From Oikopleura dioica (lineage: Eukaryota; Chordata; Appendicularia; Copelata; Oikopleuridae): a stretch of 64,000 nt of DNA. Under the pieces are notes generated by a model. It saw only the letters and a list, made by a program, of their open reading frames with translations, was not told where the DNA came from and ran no database searches. The position numbers and the translations under genes are program-made. The DNA lies in assembly GCA_907165135.1 (NCBI GenBank), contig OU015566.1:13996157-14060156 (forward strand), written 5' to 3'. This document shows, one piece after another, positions 12,601 through 23,129 of this stretch (the first letter of the stretch is position 1; each line of letters opens with the position of its first letter).

Positions 12601-15600
12601 GAAACTCGCGTGCGCGTGCGTGCTCGTACGCTTTAAAAAATAGGAGTGCGCGTGCGTGCGTGCACGGACGTGCAAACACGCGTGCGTATTTTTCAAGGTA
12701 TATTTTCGAGTTTTTTTGGCGAAAATTGAGGTTTTTCCAAGTAATTTTCTTATGAATAATGTTTTATAAACACTTTATACCTATAAACGCTTATCAAGGG
12801 CTTTTCAAAAACACCAAAAAACTATTTTTCTTCGTTGAGATATTCGCAAAAATTTCGAGGAAGGAGAAAAAACTCCAAATTTCGAAGAAAAACCCTTTTT
12901 TCCTATTCGCACGCGTGCGCACATGCGCGCTCTTTTAAGGGCAACCGGGAGAAAAATTCTGTGCACAGAACTATTCTGTGAAAAACAGAATTATTCTCAC
13001 GATAAGACCTCCCCTTTTCGGGAAAATAATTCTGTGAAAAAAATTTTTTTGGCTAAAACAACTATTAAACTGCGAATGAAGAAGTAGTTTGCTGCTAAAA
13101 ATGAGTCCCAGCGGAAGAAAATGCGCGCAAGGGCCGTAGGCCCGTAGCGTGCTTCATAGCCTCTTCGGTTCAGCTTCTATTAACAAACTACAGTCTGAAG
13201 CACTTTTAAGGCCGACCCTTTTAAGGCCAGTTTTTCGGAAAACCCCCAAAATCTGTCATCCCAGAAAAATCCATTTTAAGGCCATTTTTTTCAATTGTTA
13301 TTCAAAATCCGAAAATTTCTCTTAAAAAAGCTAGTTATATTCGACTGCGTCTCCGGCCATTTTGAAGTCAATGGCTTCTCAGCGTTGGCATTGTCTGTCC
13401 CTTGAACTTGAGGCACTTTTATACTCTCTATCAATGTTGCAGGACGTGTTTCATCAATTTGAAACGCTAGGAAATGCTCGACCAATTTTTCCTCTTGTTT
13501 CTCCAGAAAACTTTCTCGAGATCTTCAAACTGCTCGATTTTTTTCTTCAAAATCATCCTCTTGAAGTAGTCCTGTGTTGAGCCATGATCGCTTGAAGATT
13601 GCAGGGTTCATGTTAATGAGGATTTCGTTCCCCTGATCCACGAGATCTTCTTCCTTGATGTTCGAGTGATCATGTTCGACGACGAAATCTTTAATGTAAA
13701 CGCGGATCTTTTTCTAAAGGCCACAGAATGCGACGTCATCAAGAGGTTGATGAAAGCCTTATTAATTTTTAATAACTTTTTGTCCAAAAAAGGTAAAAAT
13801 TTGTTGTCATCCGACTCGGGACAAAAAATATCCATTTTAAGGCCACTTTTGAAATTCGCTGTCATCCGAAAATCGGCCTTAAAAGTGCTTCACACTCAGT
13901 GTGACACACTGTACCATTAATATAGATTGTTTTTGCTGCAAGATTCGAAGACCAACTGAAGTCAATCCTTTTCTACTCTTAGACATGAGTTCCAAAGTAT
14001 TACCGCGATTTCATTCGGACTGACTGCAAGCGAGTGAGGGCGCTCGGGCGCAAGGCCAAGGGGAAATTTCGCTTTCGGACTTTTCGAACTCTCGCTCTGG
14101 GCGAAAAGTGGCTCCGGCGTCAGGCGTTAATCCCTTCAAAGGGATCTCGCGCTTCCATTTTAAAGCTAAATAATAACCCAAATATCTGTTTCGTGAGAAA
14201 TAAATTTAAATTTAAAAAAATTTGCGGAATCAGCCTGTTTATTTAATAAGGAATATTTTAATACCAATCATCGTTGTTTTTTGGTAATTGGAAATAACTT
14301 ATTTCTGACAAACGATATGAATAGAAAATTGTTTTGAACGCGGAGCGGCGCGCGACTGGACTTACTACCATGGAGTTGAGCTCTTTAGGGAGATAGGAGA
14401 ATCTGTGCGTTAGAAAAAGCGGCTTTGATTTTCTAACTTGGTCTTTGAGCGCGCGCAATTCAGCGCCTAACTCTTGCCTGCTCTTTCATTGGCCAACCGC
14501 CTCAAAATCTCGAAATTCATTTCTTCATAATTCCCAGATTCTTCTGAAGCGCCCAACACGAGCGAAGGAAATATTCTAGACTTCCCTGAGAGACTCGGCG
14601 AGAGTGATCTGAGCGGGAAACTGGGAAGGGGGCCGGGGGCTTTCTCCCAAAAGAGCTCAACCCTATGGTAGAGCCACCTCAGTTCGATCCATATTTGTTT
14701 ATCAAGCCGAAATCAGCCATTCCCAGAAATAATCATGCTAAAATTGGACATTTCCTCAGATTCGCGACGGGAGATCATGCCCCAGTTTTACTTCCGAAGA
14801 TCGGTATCATGTTCTTGGTATCACAAGAATGCTTGAATCACACTGAGGAAGATGATAATTTCCTTAATTTCAAAAAAATTGATCTCCGTAAAAGTTATCT
14901 TTTAATAAAATGAAAATAGGTAAGGGGGGATTAGCGTTTTCGCGGGATGAAAAGGCTCGATACCAGCGTTGGTCGCGTGAGAACTCGCCCGGCGCCGACG
15001 CCGTCGATTTTCTTAGGCGCACGTGTTTTTTCAACTATGGTGCGAAGTGTCAGCCGATTCAACCTCGCGCCAATCTCGGCGGGAGAGAAAAAGGAGAGTT
15101 AGCGGGAGACGATAGAGTCGAGAAGGTCCGATTGAAGTCGACAAGTGTGTTCGAAGTCGGCAGTATCGATGAGTTCATCGGGGTGCAGAAGAACGTGAGT
15201 CATGAAGTGCAGATGCGCAGTGAATCATGAGCAGCAGCGTAGTCGGCGGAAATGGGGGCGATTAGCAATTCAAACGGATTTCTTCGCGTTTGAAACCCAG
15301 CAGACATGTGCAAATTACTGGTCGGGTTCTTGAGCAATCCTTGAGCTGGCGAAGATCAGCGGCGGCAGGGAAAGAAGCTTTTCTACCTGTGGAGTGCGCT
15401 GAAGTTGATTCCTAGTCAAATAGCTTCGAGCGGCGCGATTCCGCGTCTTTTTAAAGCTCCAGCTGTTTCGGGTGACGTTGATGCAAGTGATGAGGAGGTG
15501 GTATTTGGTCATACAGTTAATTATGGAATTTCTGGACATTTTTTGTCCCCCATTTTTCCCGAAAATGTCCAGAAATTTGATACAGAGCTTTGAGAAAAAT

Positions 15601-18600
15601 GTCCCAAGAAATTGCTTAAAAATTTTTCGAGAAGGAAAAATTAACGATTTTTTTTCAAAAAAGTAACTTAAAAACAATAAAAGAAACGCGCTGTAGTCGC
15701 CTTTCTTATTATATCATAAGATTATCGAAGAAAAACATTTCTTTATAGATGAAATTGGCATCAATAACTCAAGTTTGCCCATAAATTTAGATGTCGTTGA
15801 TATCTGTTGAGAAAAAATGTCCAGAAATTTGATACCCCCTCTCTTTGAATTTGTCCCCCGAAAACCCCATAAAATCCGAAAAATGTCCAGAAATTTGATG
15901 TCCAGAAATTTTATAAAAAACTGTATGGGTATTATACCGACGTTCACTGTTTCACTCCGACGTGGGTATTTAAACCCTCGTTCACTTTTTTTTTGAACAT
16001 GGGTATTCGATACCCACGTTCGCTCTTACTGGCGAACGTGGTTATTTTTCAGGCTTTTTGAAAACAGGAGCACATACCATCTCCAGCTTCGGCCGCAGAA
16101 CCAAGCCGTCTTACACCCCTTACGGTGGGCTTTTATTTTGGAGGTGATACGTAATGTTTCGAGAGCAAGTTGTTTTATTAACCACCGTTCAAACAAATTT
16201 TCATTCATTTAACGTGGGTATTTCTACCCACCTTCGGACACCTGAGCGAACGTGGGTATTTATACCCTCGTTCGAGAAATCACCGAACGTGGGTATAAAT
16301 ACCCACATGACCGCTTACAACCGAAGAGGAAATCAACAGCGGCACTGACGAGTTAAAGTTGACCCAGCGAGGCAGGCTAGAAGATGACAAGTCAAGCAGT
16401 ACGTCTCGGGAAGTTTGAGTCGACAAGTGCAAGGCAGTGGCAGTAAGGGCTCTTCCGTTGGCGTCGTTGGCGTCATAACAAGCTCGTCTAGGTCAAGAGT
16501 TAAGCGGCAAAATTCCGGTAGTGCTTAACTTGGCGGAAGAATCGATTAAGTCGAAACGAGTACCTGCGTTGACCCCGAGTTATAAACTGATCAAGTTTGT
16601 TTACTCCTTCAGGGGCTTTGTGAGAAGCAAATTAAGGCAGTTCCGAGGTAAGAATCACCGTTCGTGGCGGAGCAAGTATAAGCAGAAATGCAGCGGTTCA
16701 AAGGTCTCCAGAAGTCTCCCAGATCGCGTTTTGGCCGAGTGAAAGCAGGCGATCGAAAGCGTGTTACTTATCGTGAAGAAGTCCGGTGTCCGGCGAAAGC
16801 AATGAGCACATCTGTTGTCACCAGTTGATATGTTCGAAGTGCTTTCTTAGTTCACGAGGTCTTGCTTTACTCTCTAGTCTAACTGTAGCCTCTAGATAAA
16901 ATAGGGGGTGGTCTAAACTTTGAAGTTCATATGTGCGATAAGAACTTCGGGTGGCCTAAACTTTGATCGTTTCCATGTGCGATCCTTTGAGAAAGTGGCC
17001 TAAACTTTGAATTTCCCCGGAGGCGGTTCTGCCATCGGTGACTAGAGCACTGCCCGCTAAGGCCACTACGCTTTATGCAGACCAATTAGGATAACAGTTT
17101 TCATTCAAGGTGATGACACACATGTACTAGTCAGAGTGCCTAGGGGGGAATTCAAAGTTTAGACCACTTTCACACATAGGAGGAATCAAAGTTTAGGCCA
17201 CTTTCTCAAGGAATCACACATGAGAACGATCAAAGTTTAGGCCACAGGAAATTCTTATCGCACACAACAACTTCAAAGTTTAGACCACCACCTATTTTAA
17301 CACGGAAAAGGGTAGTTTAGGTGTTGTATTCCAGTAAGGTGAACACTGACTTTACACTTGATTGTGTATGAGTTGACTGACTGAACGCAGTGGAAAAGTG
17401 GCGGGCGCCTCCAGATCTCTATCAGATCTAACGGCTTTTTGCTGACCTCAAATTATTATAAATTTTCGACCAATAAAAGCTCCCCGAACGACCGTCTAGA
17501 TAAGTGTTACTATTACGCGCCTGATTATAACCTTAACAGATTCGAGGACGCCCAAGGTGAGAATCAGCCCTTAAATTTTCCTTGTTCCTTGACATTTAAG
17601 GCTACATCGCGAGCAACCACGTCAATGCTCGAACATCTTCAATCAGCTTCGGCGGCACATTTATTTTGATGAGCTTGAGACTCGGCACAAACTGGATCAC
17701 CATTTCGAAAACAGTCGCCCTGAATTCAATTCGAGCAACAGAGGAGTTGGAGAAGGGCTGGAGAAAAGACGAAATCACGGTTCCAGCTATGTTTCGCGAC
17801 TTTGATCCAGTGCACGTGATTCCTCTGGAACGGATTCAAAAGATATTTTCTACTTGCCCTTTCTGCTCTTTCTGTGAATCCTAAAAGATCGACCTCGGTC
17901 AGTTGATGCTGATTCTCGTCACTCGAAGCATTACCCTCTCAAACACGCAATACTCACTTTTACTCGAAAAAGAGGGAAAGTTCCTGACGATCGGCAATGA
18001 ATGGATCGGCTCCTTGGTCAAGTACGAGCGAGAATCGCGGTGTTTCTCTGGTTTGTACGCTCCGAAAGATTACGCTTATTCAAATGCCTTCGGAACCAAC
18101 AACGACGAGTGTGAGTATTTTATCAATGGGTTTATAAACAACGATCGTATCTTCCTCCAGAATATTGTATTTGACACAACTTTTGAAATTTTTTTCGACT
18201 TCGGAGAGGATCTTAATTATAAGTATTGTCGTAATTTAACTTAGATTATCTTATGCTCTACTACCATTAGTTGTTGCCCGTTAGTCTCTAGATATTAGTT
18301 CATCCTCTAAAAAGATCGCATCGAGCTCGATTTCCGACAACAAAGTGCTGAAAACAAAATGCTAGTGACTAGCAACCCGTATTTCGAATTCCACTTAGAT
18401 GTCTTTCCGTACTTTGCGAAAAACGCTGTCAAAACACAAACTGCTTTTCCGCAATCAGGCGAGGCTCTTGAGCAAACGAGCATAATCTTTTAGTAGCAAG
18501 TCGTTACTAACAGCTAGGGTTCGGTAATTCGAGCTCAAGCGCAAACTCAAGGAAACAGAGCTTGAAAACTCAAGCTTTTAATTTGAGTTTTGAGAACTCA

Positions 18601-21554
18601 GAGTTGAGAGCTCGCGTGAGCAATCAATTGAGCCAGTCAACGCTGGGCACTCTTCTCGCTCATTTTCACGCTCACTCTTCAGCTGGTTTAATTTTTTCGA
18701 TTGTCGTGATTTTTTGCGCATTAACTAAACTTTTTATGCTATTACATCTAGATTTCATAAAATTCTCATATCATGTCGCTACGCTGAGTTGTGAAAACTT
18801 GACGCTCGATTTCGAGTGTACATAATTACTCGAAATATTCGGATTGATACTTCGACACTGCCCTCATTGAAAGGCCTGTGCCTTTTTGCTTAGGGTCTAC
18901 TTATTGATATTTCCCGGAAGCATTTATATATGTGATTATGGAGGGATAAATGCGATTTTTTCCCGAAATTTTCAGCCTTGTTTCCGCCACAACTCAGCGT
19001 AGCGACATGATACGAAAATTTAACGAAATCGAGATGAATGAGCATAAAGGCTAGTTTTTGCACAAAAATCAGGACAATCGAAAAAATATAACCAGCTAAA
19101 GAGTGAGAGTGAAAATGAGCGAGAAGAGGGTCAGCGCGCTCGCTCAATTTCAGTTTTGAAAACTCACGGACTTTCCCTGCTCTCATGCAAACTATCAAAT
19201 CTTCTCAAAATGATTTCTCAAGTCACTTTGAGTTCTCAATTTGAGAAAATTTGAGCGTCTAGCCAAAATGAGTTTGAGCTTGAGCTCAAATTACAGAACC
19301 CTGCTAACAGCGCTAAACGGAGCCCAAAAAGCAAGCAGTTTGTCTCCACCCTATCCACTGGCAATTCTGCCCGATTTCCCTTTTTCGTCTTTCAATGAGT
19401 CACTATTCCATATTTCTTCTTTCGAGTTGGACTTTAACGAAACGCGTAAACTCACTCTGGATATAAAGGAAAGAGTCTAAATTTTAACGCTGATAACAAA
19501 ATTTGGTCAATACTGAAAATGGCACAAATGGCACGAATGGCACGAATTCACTGAAAATGGCACGAAAACAGAGACACATTTTTTTGCGAATTAACCTTGA
19601 GGAATATTATGAATTAAACTGGGAAATTAACGGATTTAGCTGAAACGATAATTATTTAACAACTTGAAAAGTTCATTAAACATGATCAAAAACAAAAAAA
19701 ATAATTTGAAACTTTTTTAAATTGACCGCAAATTCAGGTCCAAAAAGATTCTTATTTGAGTGAAATTCCTCAATTATGCCATTGTCATTGATAAAAAATC
19801 GAAATAATAGTGATTTAAGCATAAATGATCAATTTTTCTTTGAATATTCAAGTAATAAACGCCCGCTCCGCGGGTTTAATGGTAGGAAACTCAAGGGTGG
19901 AAAAACAATAACAAAAAAGTCTCTAGAATTTTACTGAAAATGGCACGATGAAAAGACATGTTTTCGTGCCATTCGTGCCATTTTCAGTACTGTCGCAAAA
20001 TTTCTAATCGAATAATATTCTTGACTCTCAGACGACCAAATCTTTCCTCACAAAAGCAGCAAAAATTCTTGAATTTCGATCTTATAATGAAAAATCAATC
20101 TTCGCAATTAAAACTTACGAAAACAGCTCGATTGCGGTCTTATCAGACTTTTTCGAGGAATCGATCATATTGGACGATCCGTTAAGCACGAATTGGACAT
20201 CTCTTGAATTCGTTTTCAAAGTCGAAGACGACTCACTATTTTCCCTTGTTGTGACGAAAAGGGGAGAGGAAATAGCAACAAGGCAAATTAACGAGCTTCA
20301 AACCTTGGGAAAAAAGAGAATCAGAGTTTTCAAATTCGACGACGAAACCGAAATCAAGAATGTTTTTTTCTATCAAAATCTACCGAGTCAGATTCTTGTT
20401 ATCTTATCTGAATCAGCTGAATTACCACGCCATTATGCTCTGTTTGGAGATGGCTTTAAAAACGAAAATACAAAAATTATTGTCCCACAGATTCTTCAGA
20501 ATAAAATCTACACATCTAAAGCTGCTCTTGTGAAAGGCCAGTTGCATTTTTTCGGCGGCCGTCAGGGACAAAAACTAGTAGGCTGTTCTTTGAAACTCCT
20601 TATTGACTGTTTTTTAGATTATTATTCTTTTTGAATGCGAATTAAGGCTTCTCCCGATTCGGCTTCAAAATAAATATTACACTGGAAGCAGGACGCTCAC
20701 AATTTCAAACGGAACTAAAGGTTCGTCGCAAGAATAAATTATTATTTTTACAATTTTCAGCTCTTGTTTGTTTTGATGCTAAAACAGACAAGAAGTGCGA
20801 GATTTTTAACGGTACCGCTGTTGTAGAACTCGCTTTCGAACCAAGAGAAGGGCACTGGGAAGGTGGACTTGCTCATTTTAAAGGACGGCCAACAGCAGTC
20901 GGCGGAATGAGTCCTTATCCAAATTCGAACAGAGGATACACGGAAACCCTGACTGAAAATGGCTGGGAAAAACTGCCGCGTCATCCAAGGTTTTTTATTT
21001 TGCAAATTTTTTATTCAGCATGATTTAAGATGGATAGAGAGTTTTTCTGTTGTTGAATTGCCGTCGGGATCAATTGCTACGTTGGGAGGTTTGGATTTAG
21101 AGATTTCAGAAATTCTCAAGGAGATTTTCGTTTTGAATAAATTTGAAAAATGGACAATAATGGGAAATTTGCTTCAAGTAAGTTCATTTCGGGGTATTTT
21201 GAAAATTTGATTATATTAATTATTTTAAAAAATCTATATTTTTCAGCGTTGTTACGTTGGATCAGCAATTCAAGTCGGCGACGCTATATATTCATTCCCT
21301 GGAGAAAGCAACGAATCAACTAATATGATACAACGAGTAAATCTAGGAAAGGTTGACCAGTTTTTCAAGAAATTTCTTTCGGAAAGCTTTCGATTATTTG
21401 AAGTAAAAAGTGATCAACTGATGTTAAAGACGGCGACAATATTGTTGCAGTCGAGTTTGTTGGAGAACATGATAAATATTATTACTTCCCGATTCTGTTG
21501 ATATCGCCGTCGAATTTCTGCACCGCCAAGCATGATCAACGTCCTAATCAATAA
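9661..21554 (+). CDS. Type II membrane Cys-rich/mucin-stalk/Kelch-like protein, copy 2 (multi-exon)
   Basis: This is the paralogue of the gene at 590-8,134. The ATG at 9,661 again follows a ctcag acceptor. The anchor, the Cys-rich block and the Thr/Ser stalk (to about 10,944) are all preserved, but the stalk differs in length and repeat number. Downstream coding blocks lie at 17,666-18,240, 19,320-19,470, 20,030-20,634, 20,761-20,990, 21,031-21,177 and 21,247-21,345. The terminal exon reads through the position of copy 1's stop and ends at 21,554. Transposons lie between these blocks, all apparently in introns or spacers, and reading frames are kept on both sides of each. That suggests the copy may still be expressed, though this is inferred. 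One intron (~19.47-20.03 kb) was enlarged by the GGCACGAAT element. Confidence 0.55.
11442..11626 (+). repeat. ~185-bp direct repeat, copy c
   Basis: The unit 2 counterpart of copy a, with the same order of words (CTCTAGATAACACGG, TAGTTTAGG, ACACTGACTTTACACTTG, GCTGACCTAA). Confidence 0.6.
12596..12690. repeat. Alternating (GTGC)n-like GC-rich tract
   Basis: Dense runs of CGTGCG and GTGCGTGC alternate purine and pyrimidine, in strong contrast to the AT-rich surroundings. A smaller relative, ACGCGTGCGCACATGCGCGC, lies near 12,910. Such tracts can adopt Z-DNA. Confidence 0.6.
13197..13891. mobile_element. Terminal-inverted-repeat element, ~695 bp
   Basis: Perfect 19-bp terminal inverted repeats: GAAGCACTTTTAAGGCCGA at 13,197 and its complement ending at 13,891. 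The subterminal word TTTTAAGGCCA is repeated on both sides. There is no transposase ORF, so it is non-autonomous. A target duplication is not clear. Confidence 0.75.
15514..15923. mobile_element. Tc1/mariner-like MITE, 410 bp, TA target duplication
   Basis: Unit 1 has an uninterrupted site (~3,912). Here a TA is duplicated on each side (15,512-15,513 and 15,924-15,925). The termini start CAGTT and share ~26 bp of inverted repeat, including AATTTCTGGACAT. The word TGTCCAGAAATTT recurs inside. CAGT ends with a TA duplication fit Tc1/mariner. It inserted after the tandem duplication. Confidence 0.85.
15926..16305. repeat. GTGGGTAT palindrome clusters, unit 2
   Basis: Two groups (15,926-16,045 and 16,212-16,305) of the palindrome family seen at 3,917-4,040. 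The second includes GTGGGTATAAATACCCAC, a perfect palindrome. Confidence 0.65.
16865..17449 (+). repeat. ~187-bp direct repeat, copy d (split by a MITE)
   Basis: Counterpart of copy b. It is interrupted between CTCTAGATAA and CACGGAAAAGGG by the element at 16,900-17,297. Copies a to c read straight through at this point. Confidence 0.65.
16900..17297. mobile_element. PIF/Harbinger-like MITE, 398 bp, TAA target duplication
   Basis: TAA flanks both ends (16,897-16,899 and 17,298-17,300), and the three sister copies of the host repeat carry a single TAA. The termini are ~30-bp inverted repeats (AATAGGnGGTGGTCTAAACT). The motif GTGGYCTAAACTTTGA is repeated three times inward from each end. A TWA target duplication fits the PIF/Harbinger group. 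No ORF is seen. Confidence 0.85.
18515..19303. mobile_element. hAT-like non-autonomous element, 789 bp, 8-bp target duplication
   Basis: CTAACAGC is duplicated exactly at 18,507-18,514 and 19,304-19,311. The inverted ends are ~35 bp, reading T/CAGGGTTCnGTAATTnGAG inward and rich in AGCTCAAGC words. The 8-bp duplication and CAGGG end fit hAT. The site is uninterrupted in unit 1 (~6,385-6,410). No transposase is present. Confidence 0.85.
19509..19995. mobile_element. Inverted-repeat element with ACTGAAAATGGCACGAA ends
   Basis: The inverted termini read TACTGAAAATGGCAC and GTGCCATTTTCAGTA, with ATGGCACGAA repeated two or three times inside each end. CAAAATTT occurs just outside both ends and once at the empty site in unit 1, suggesting an ~8-bp target duplication. 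It lies in an intron of gene copy 2. Confidence 0.7.
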
Positions 21555-22308
21555 AATTTTGTACAAAATGATTTTCCAACTATTTCTTCAAAAAAAATTT
21601 TCCAAAAAATCCCTGAGTAATATTAAATTTGTAAATAAAATCAACGAATCATTTGGTCAAAACTCAAAAATTACAAATAATTTTACATGTTATTAAGAGA
21701 GACTCTTCATACTGTATTAAAGATCTTACACATTACAGTTTTCCGCAGGTGAGCAAATTTTCGACGACTCTGGCTTTGAACCGACTCAGAAAAGACGTAG
21801 AACTAGAAAAATGCTTGAAAAGGGAGCAGAACTCTGCGCAGAACCATCAATTATCGACTGCCCTATAAGCCGTCTCCTTGTTCGATTTTTTTTGATATGA
21901 TATTAAGCAGACCATGAATTGCTATTGAAATCGCTTCCTGTTAGTAGAGCCGAAACCCAATTGAAAATTTTAACATTTTGCTTATAATTTGTGGCAACGA
22001 AAAAAAATCAAAATGAACTTTTCTGAAACTTTGCAAAATCAGCTGCATTTTCAAAGAGGCAATGAATAAAGATGAAGTCAAAGTCAGCTCTTCTTTTTGA
22101 ATAATTCAGCGACGATTTTACGGCTCGTCTGGGTTTCAAAGAAATTCATCAGTTTTAATAAAAGTAATTCGATAATAACAAATTGCAGCAGCTCTATTTA
22201 AACTAGCTCATCCCGCTTCTTTTCCATTGTTTTCTGAGAAAGTTAAGTCAAAGGTGAGTTTGATTTCTAGGTCGGTTTATCGCGAAAACTTCCTGAATTG
22301 AACAAAAA

Positions 22309-22440
22309 CAAAAAGCCGGAATAAGCGGTTATTTCGTTCGACCGCGATTTCAGCTAACTCGAACCGCAGCTGATCAAAAATTAAATGCGGCCAGCAAAGA
22401 AAATAAATTAAAATATAAAAGTGGATGCGATGCGGCTTGA
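22309..22440. repeat. Start of a third, truncated copy of the tandem unit
   Basis: About 130 bp match 20-150 of the window (AAGCCGGAATAAGCGGTTAT through AAATGCGGCCAGCAAAGA) and then diverge. Confidence 0.8.
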
Positions 22441-23129
22441 TACTTATCTGAATAATTTTCGACTATTCAACTTTTCGAGTCTTGAAAAGTTCTGAAGACA
22501 TAGAAGAGAATCAATTTTTTTAGGGAAAAAACGACGAAAGATGAAGTTTTTCTTTGTTCAGTTTTTGCTTGTTTCTGGACTTACAGGCACAGTTGATACT
22601 TACAGACAAATCAAAGGGTCCTTGTTTAAGATTTTGAAGCAAACTTTGCCTCAAGAGTTAACGTTGTGACACCCTTATTTTCATTTTTCAAAGAAAAGCG
22701 GTTTCCAGCTGAAAATCGAGGAAAAACTTCCCCTAATCTCCACAAAAAATCAAGTCTGTCAACTTAAAAAAGACTACGACTGGGAGACCTTCCCAAAAAG
22801 AGCAGCATCACGTGCCTATGGTCGGCGAAAACTGATTCTTCCTTATGTCATGCGAAAGTGAACCCCTTTTTTTCAATAAAAAAAAACACGCTTTTTTAAG
22901 TCGAAAGAAATATTTTATTCCAGCAAAATAAGATTAACTCTGCAATTTTCATTTAGCATTACAGTAAATTCTTGTTTTATGCATTGTACAGTAAGTTGAG
23001 TAAAGAAAGTTTTATATTTGGGCTTGATGATGAATTTTAGTTATTTTTAGCACAAAAGTTGAATTATGAAATTTTACAGTTGTGATTATCTTTGAAGGTA
23101 TTTTTTGATGCTCAAGTTCAAGTCACTGG
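22441..23129. other. Intergenic stretch without a supported gene
   Basis: AT-rich. It contains GTTGTGACACCCTTATTTT near 22,662, an end of the small inverted-repeat family also seen at 25,316-25,396 and near 27,045. The only ORFs are short and show no splice logic. Confidence 0.5.

Larger units (their letters stand above)
12585..15040. other. Unit-2-specific insertion block, ~2.45 kb
   Basis: Unit 1 reads straight through at about 3,440-3,460 (gtgcgaag...cagccgattca), whereas unit 2 is opened here and resumes at about 15,038. Inside are an alternating purine-pyrimidine GTGCG tract (12,596-12,690), a second short one at ~12,910, a terminal-inverted-repeat element (13,197-13,891), and low-complexity AT-rich sequence. 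No convincing gene is seen. The ORFs present show no family resemblance and no splice logic. Confidence 0.6.
9195..22300. repeat. Tandem segmental duplication, unit 2 (~13.1 kb, expanded)
   Basis: Collinear with unit 1 at high identity in the coding blocks. It is about 4 kb longer because of identifiable insertions at ~12.58-15.04, 15.51-15.92, 16.90-17.30, 18.52-19.30 and ~19.51-19.99 kb. Each insertion can be seen against the intact unit 1 sequence. Confidence 0.85.
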
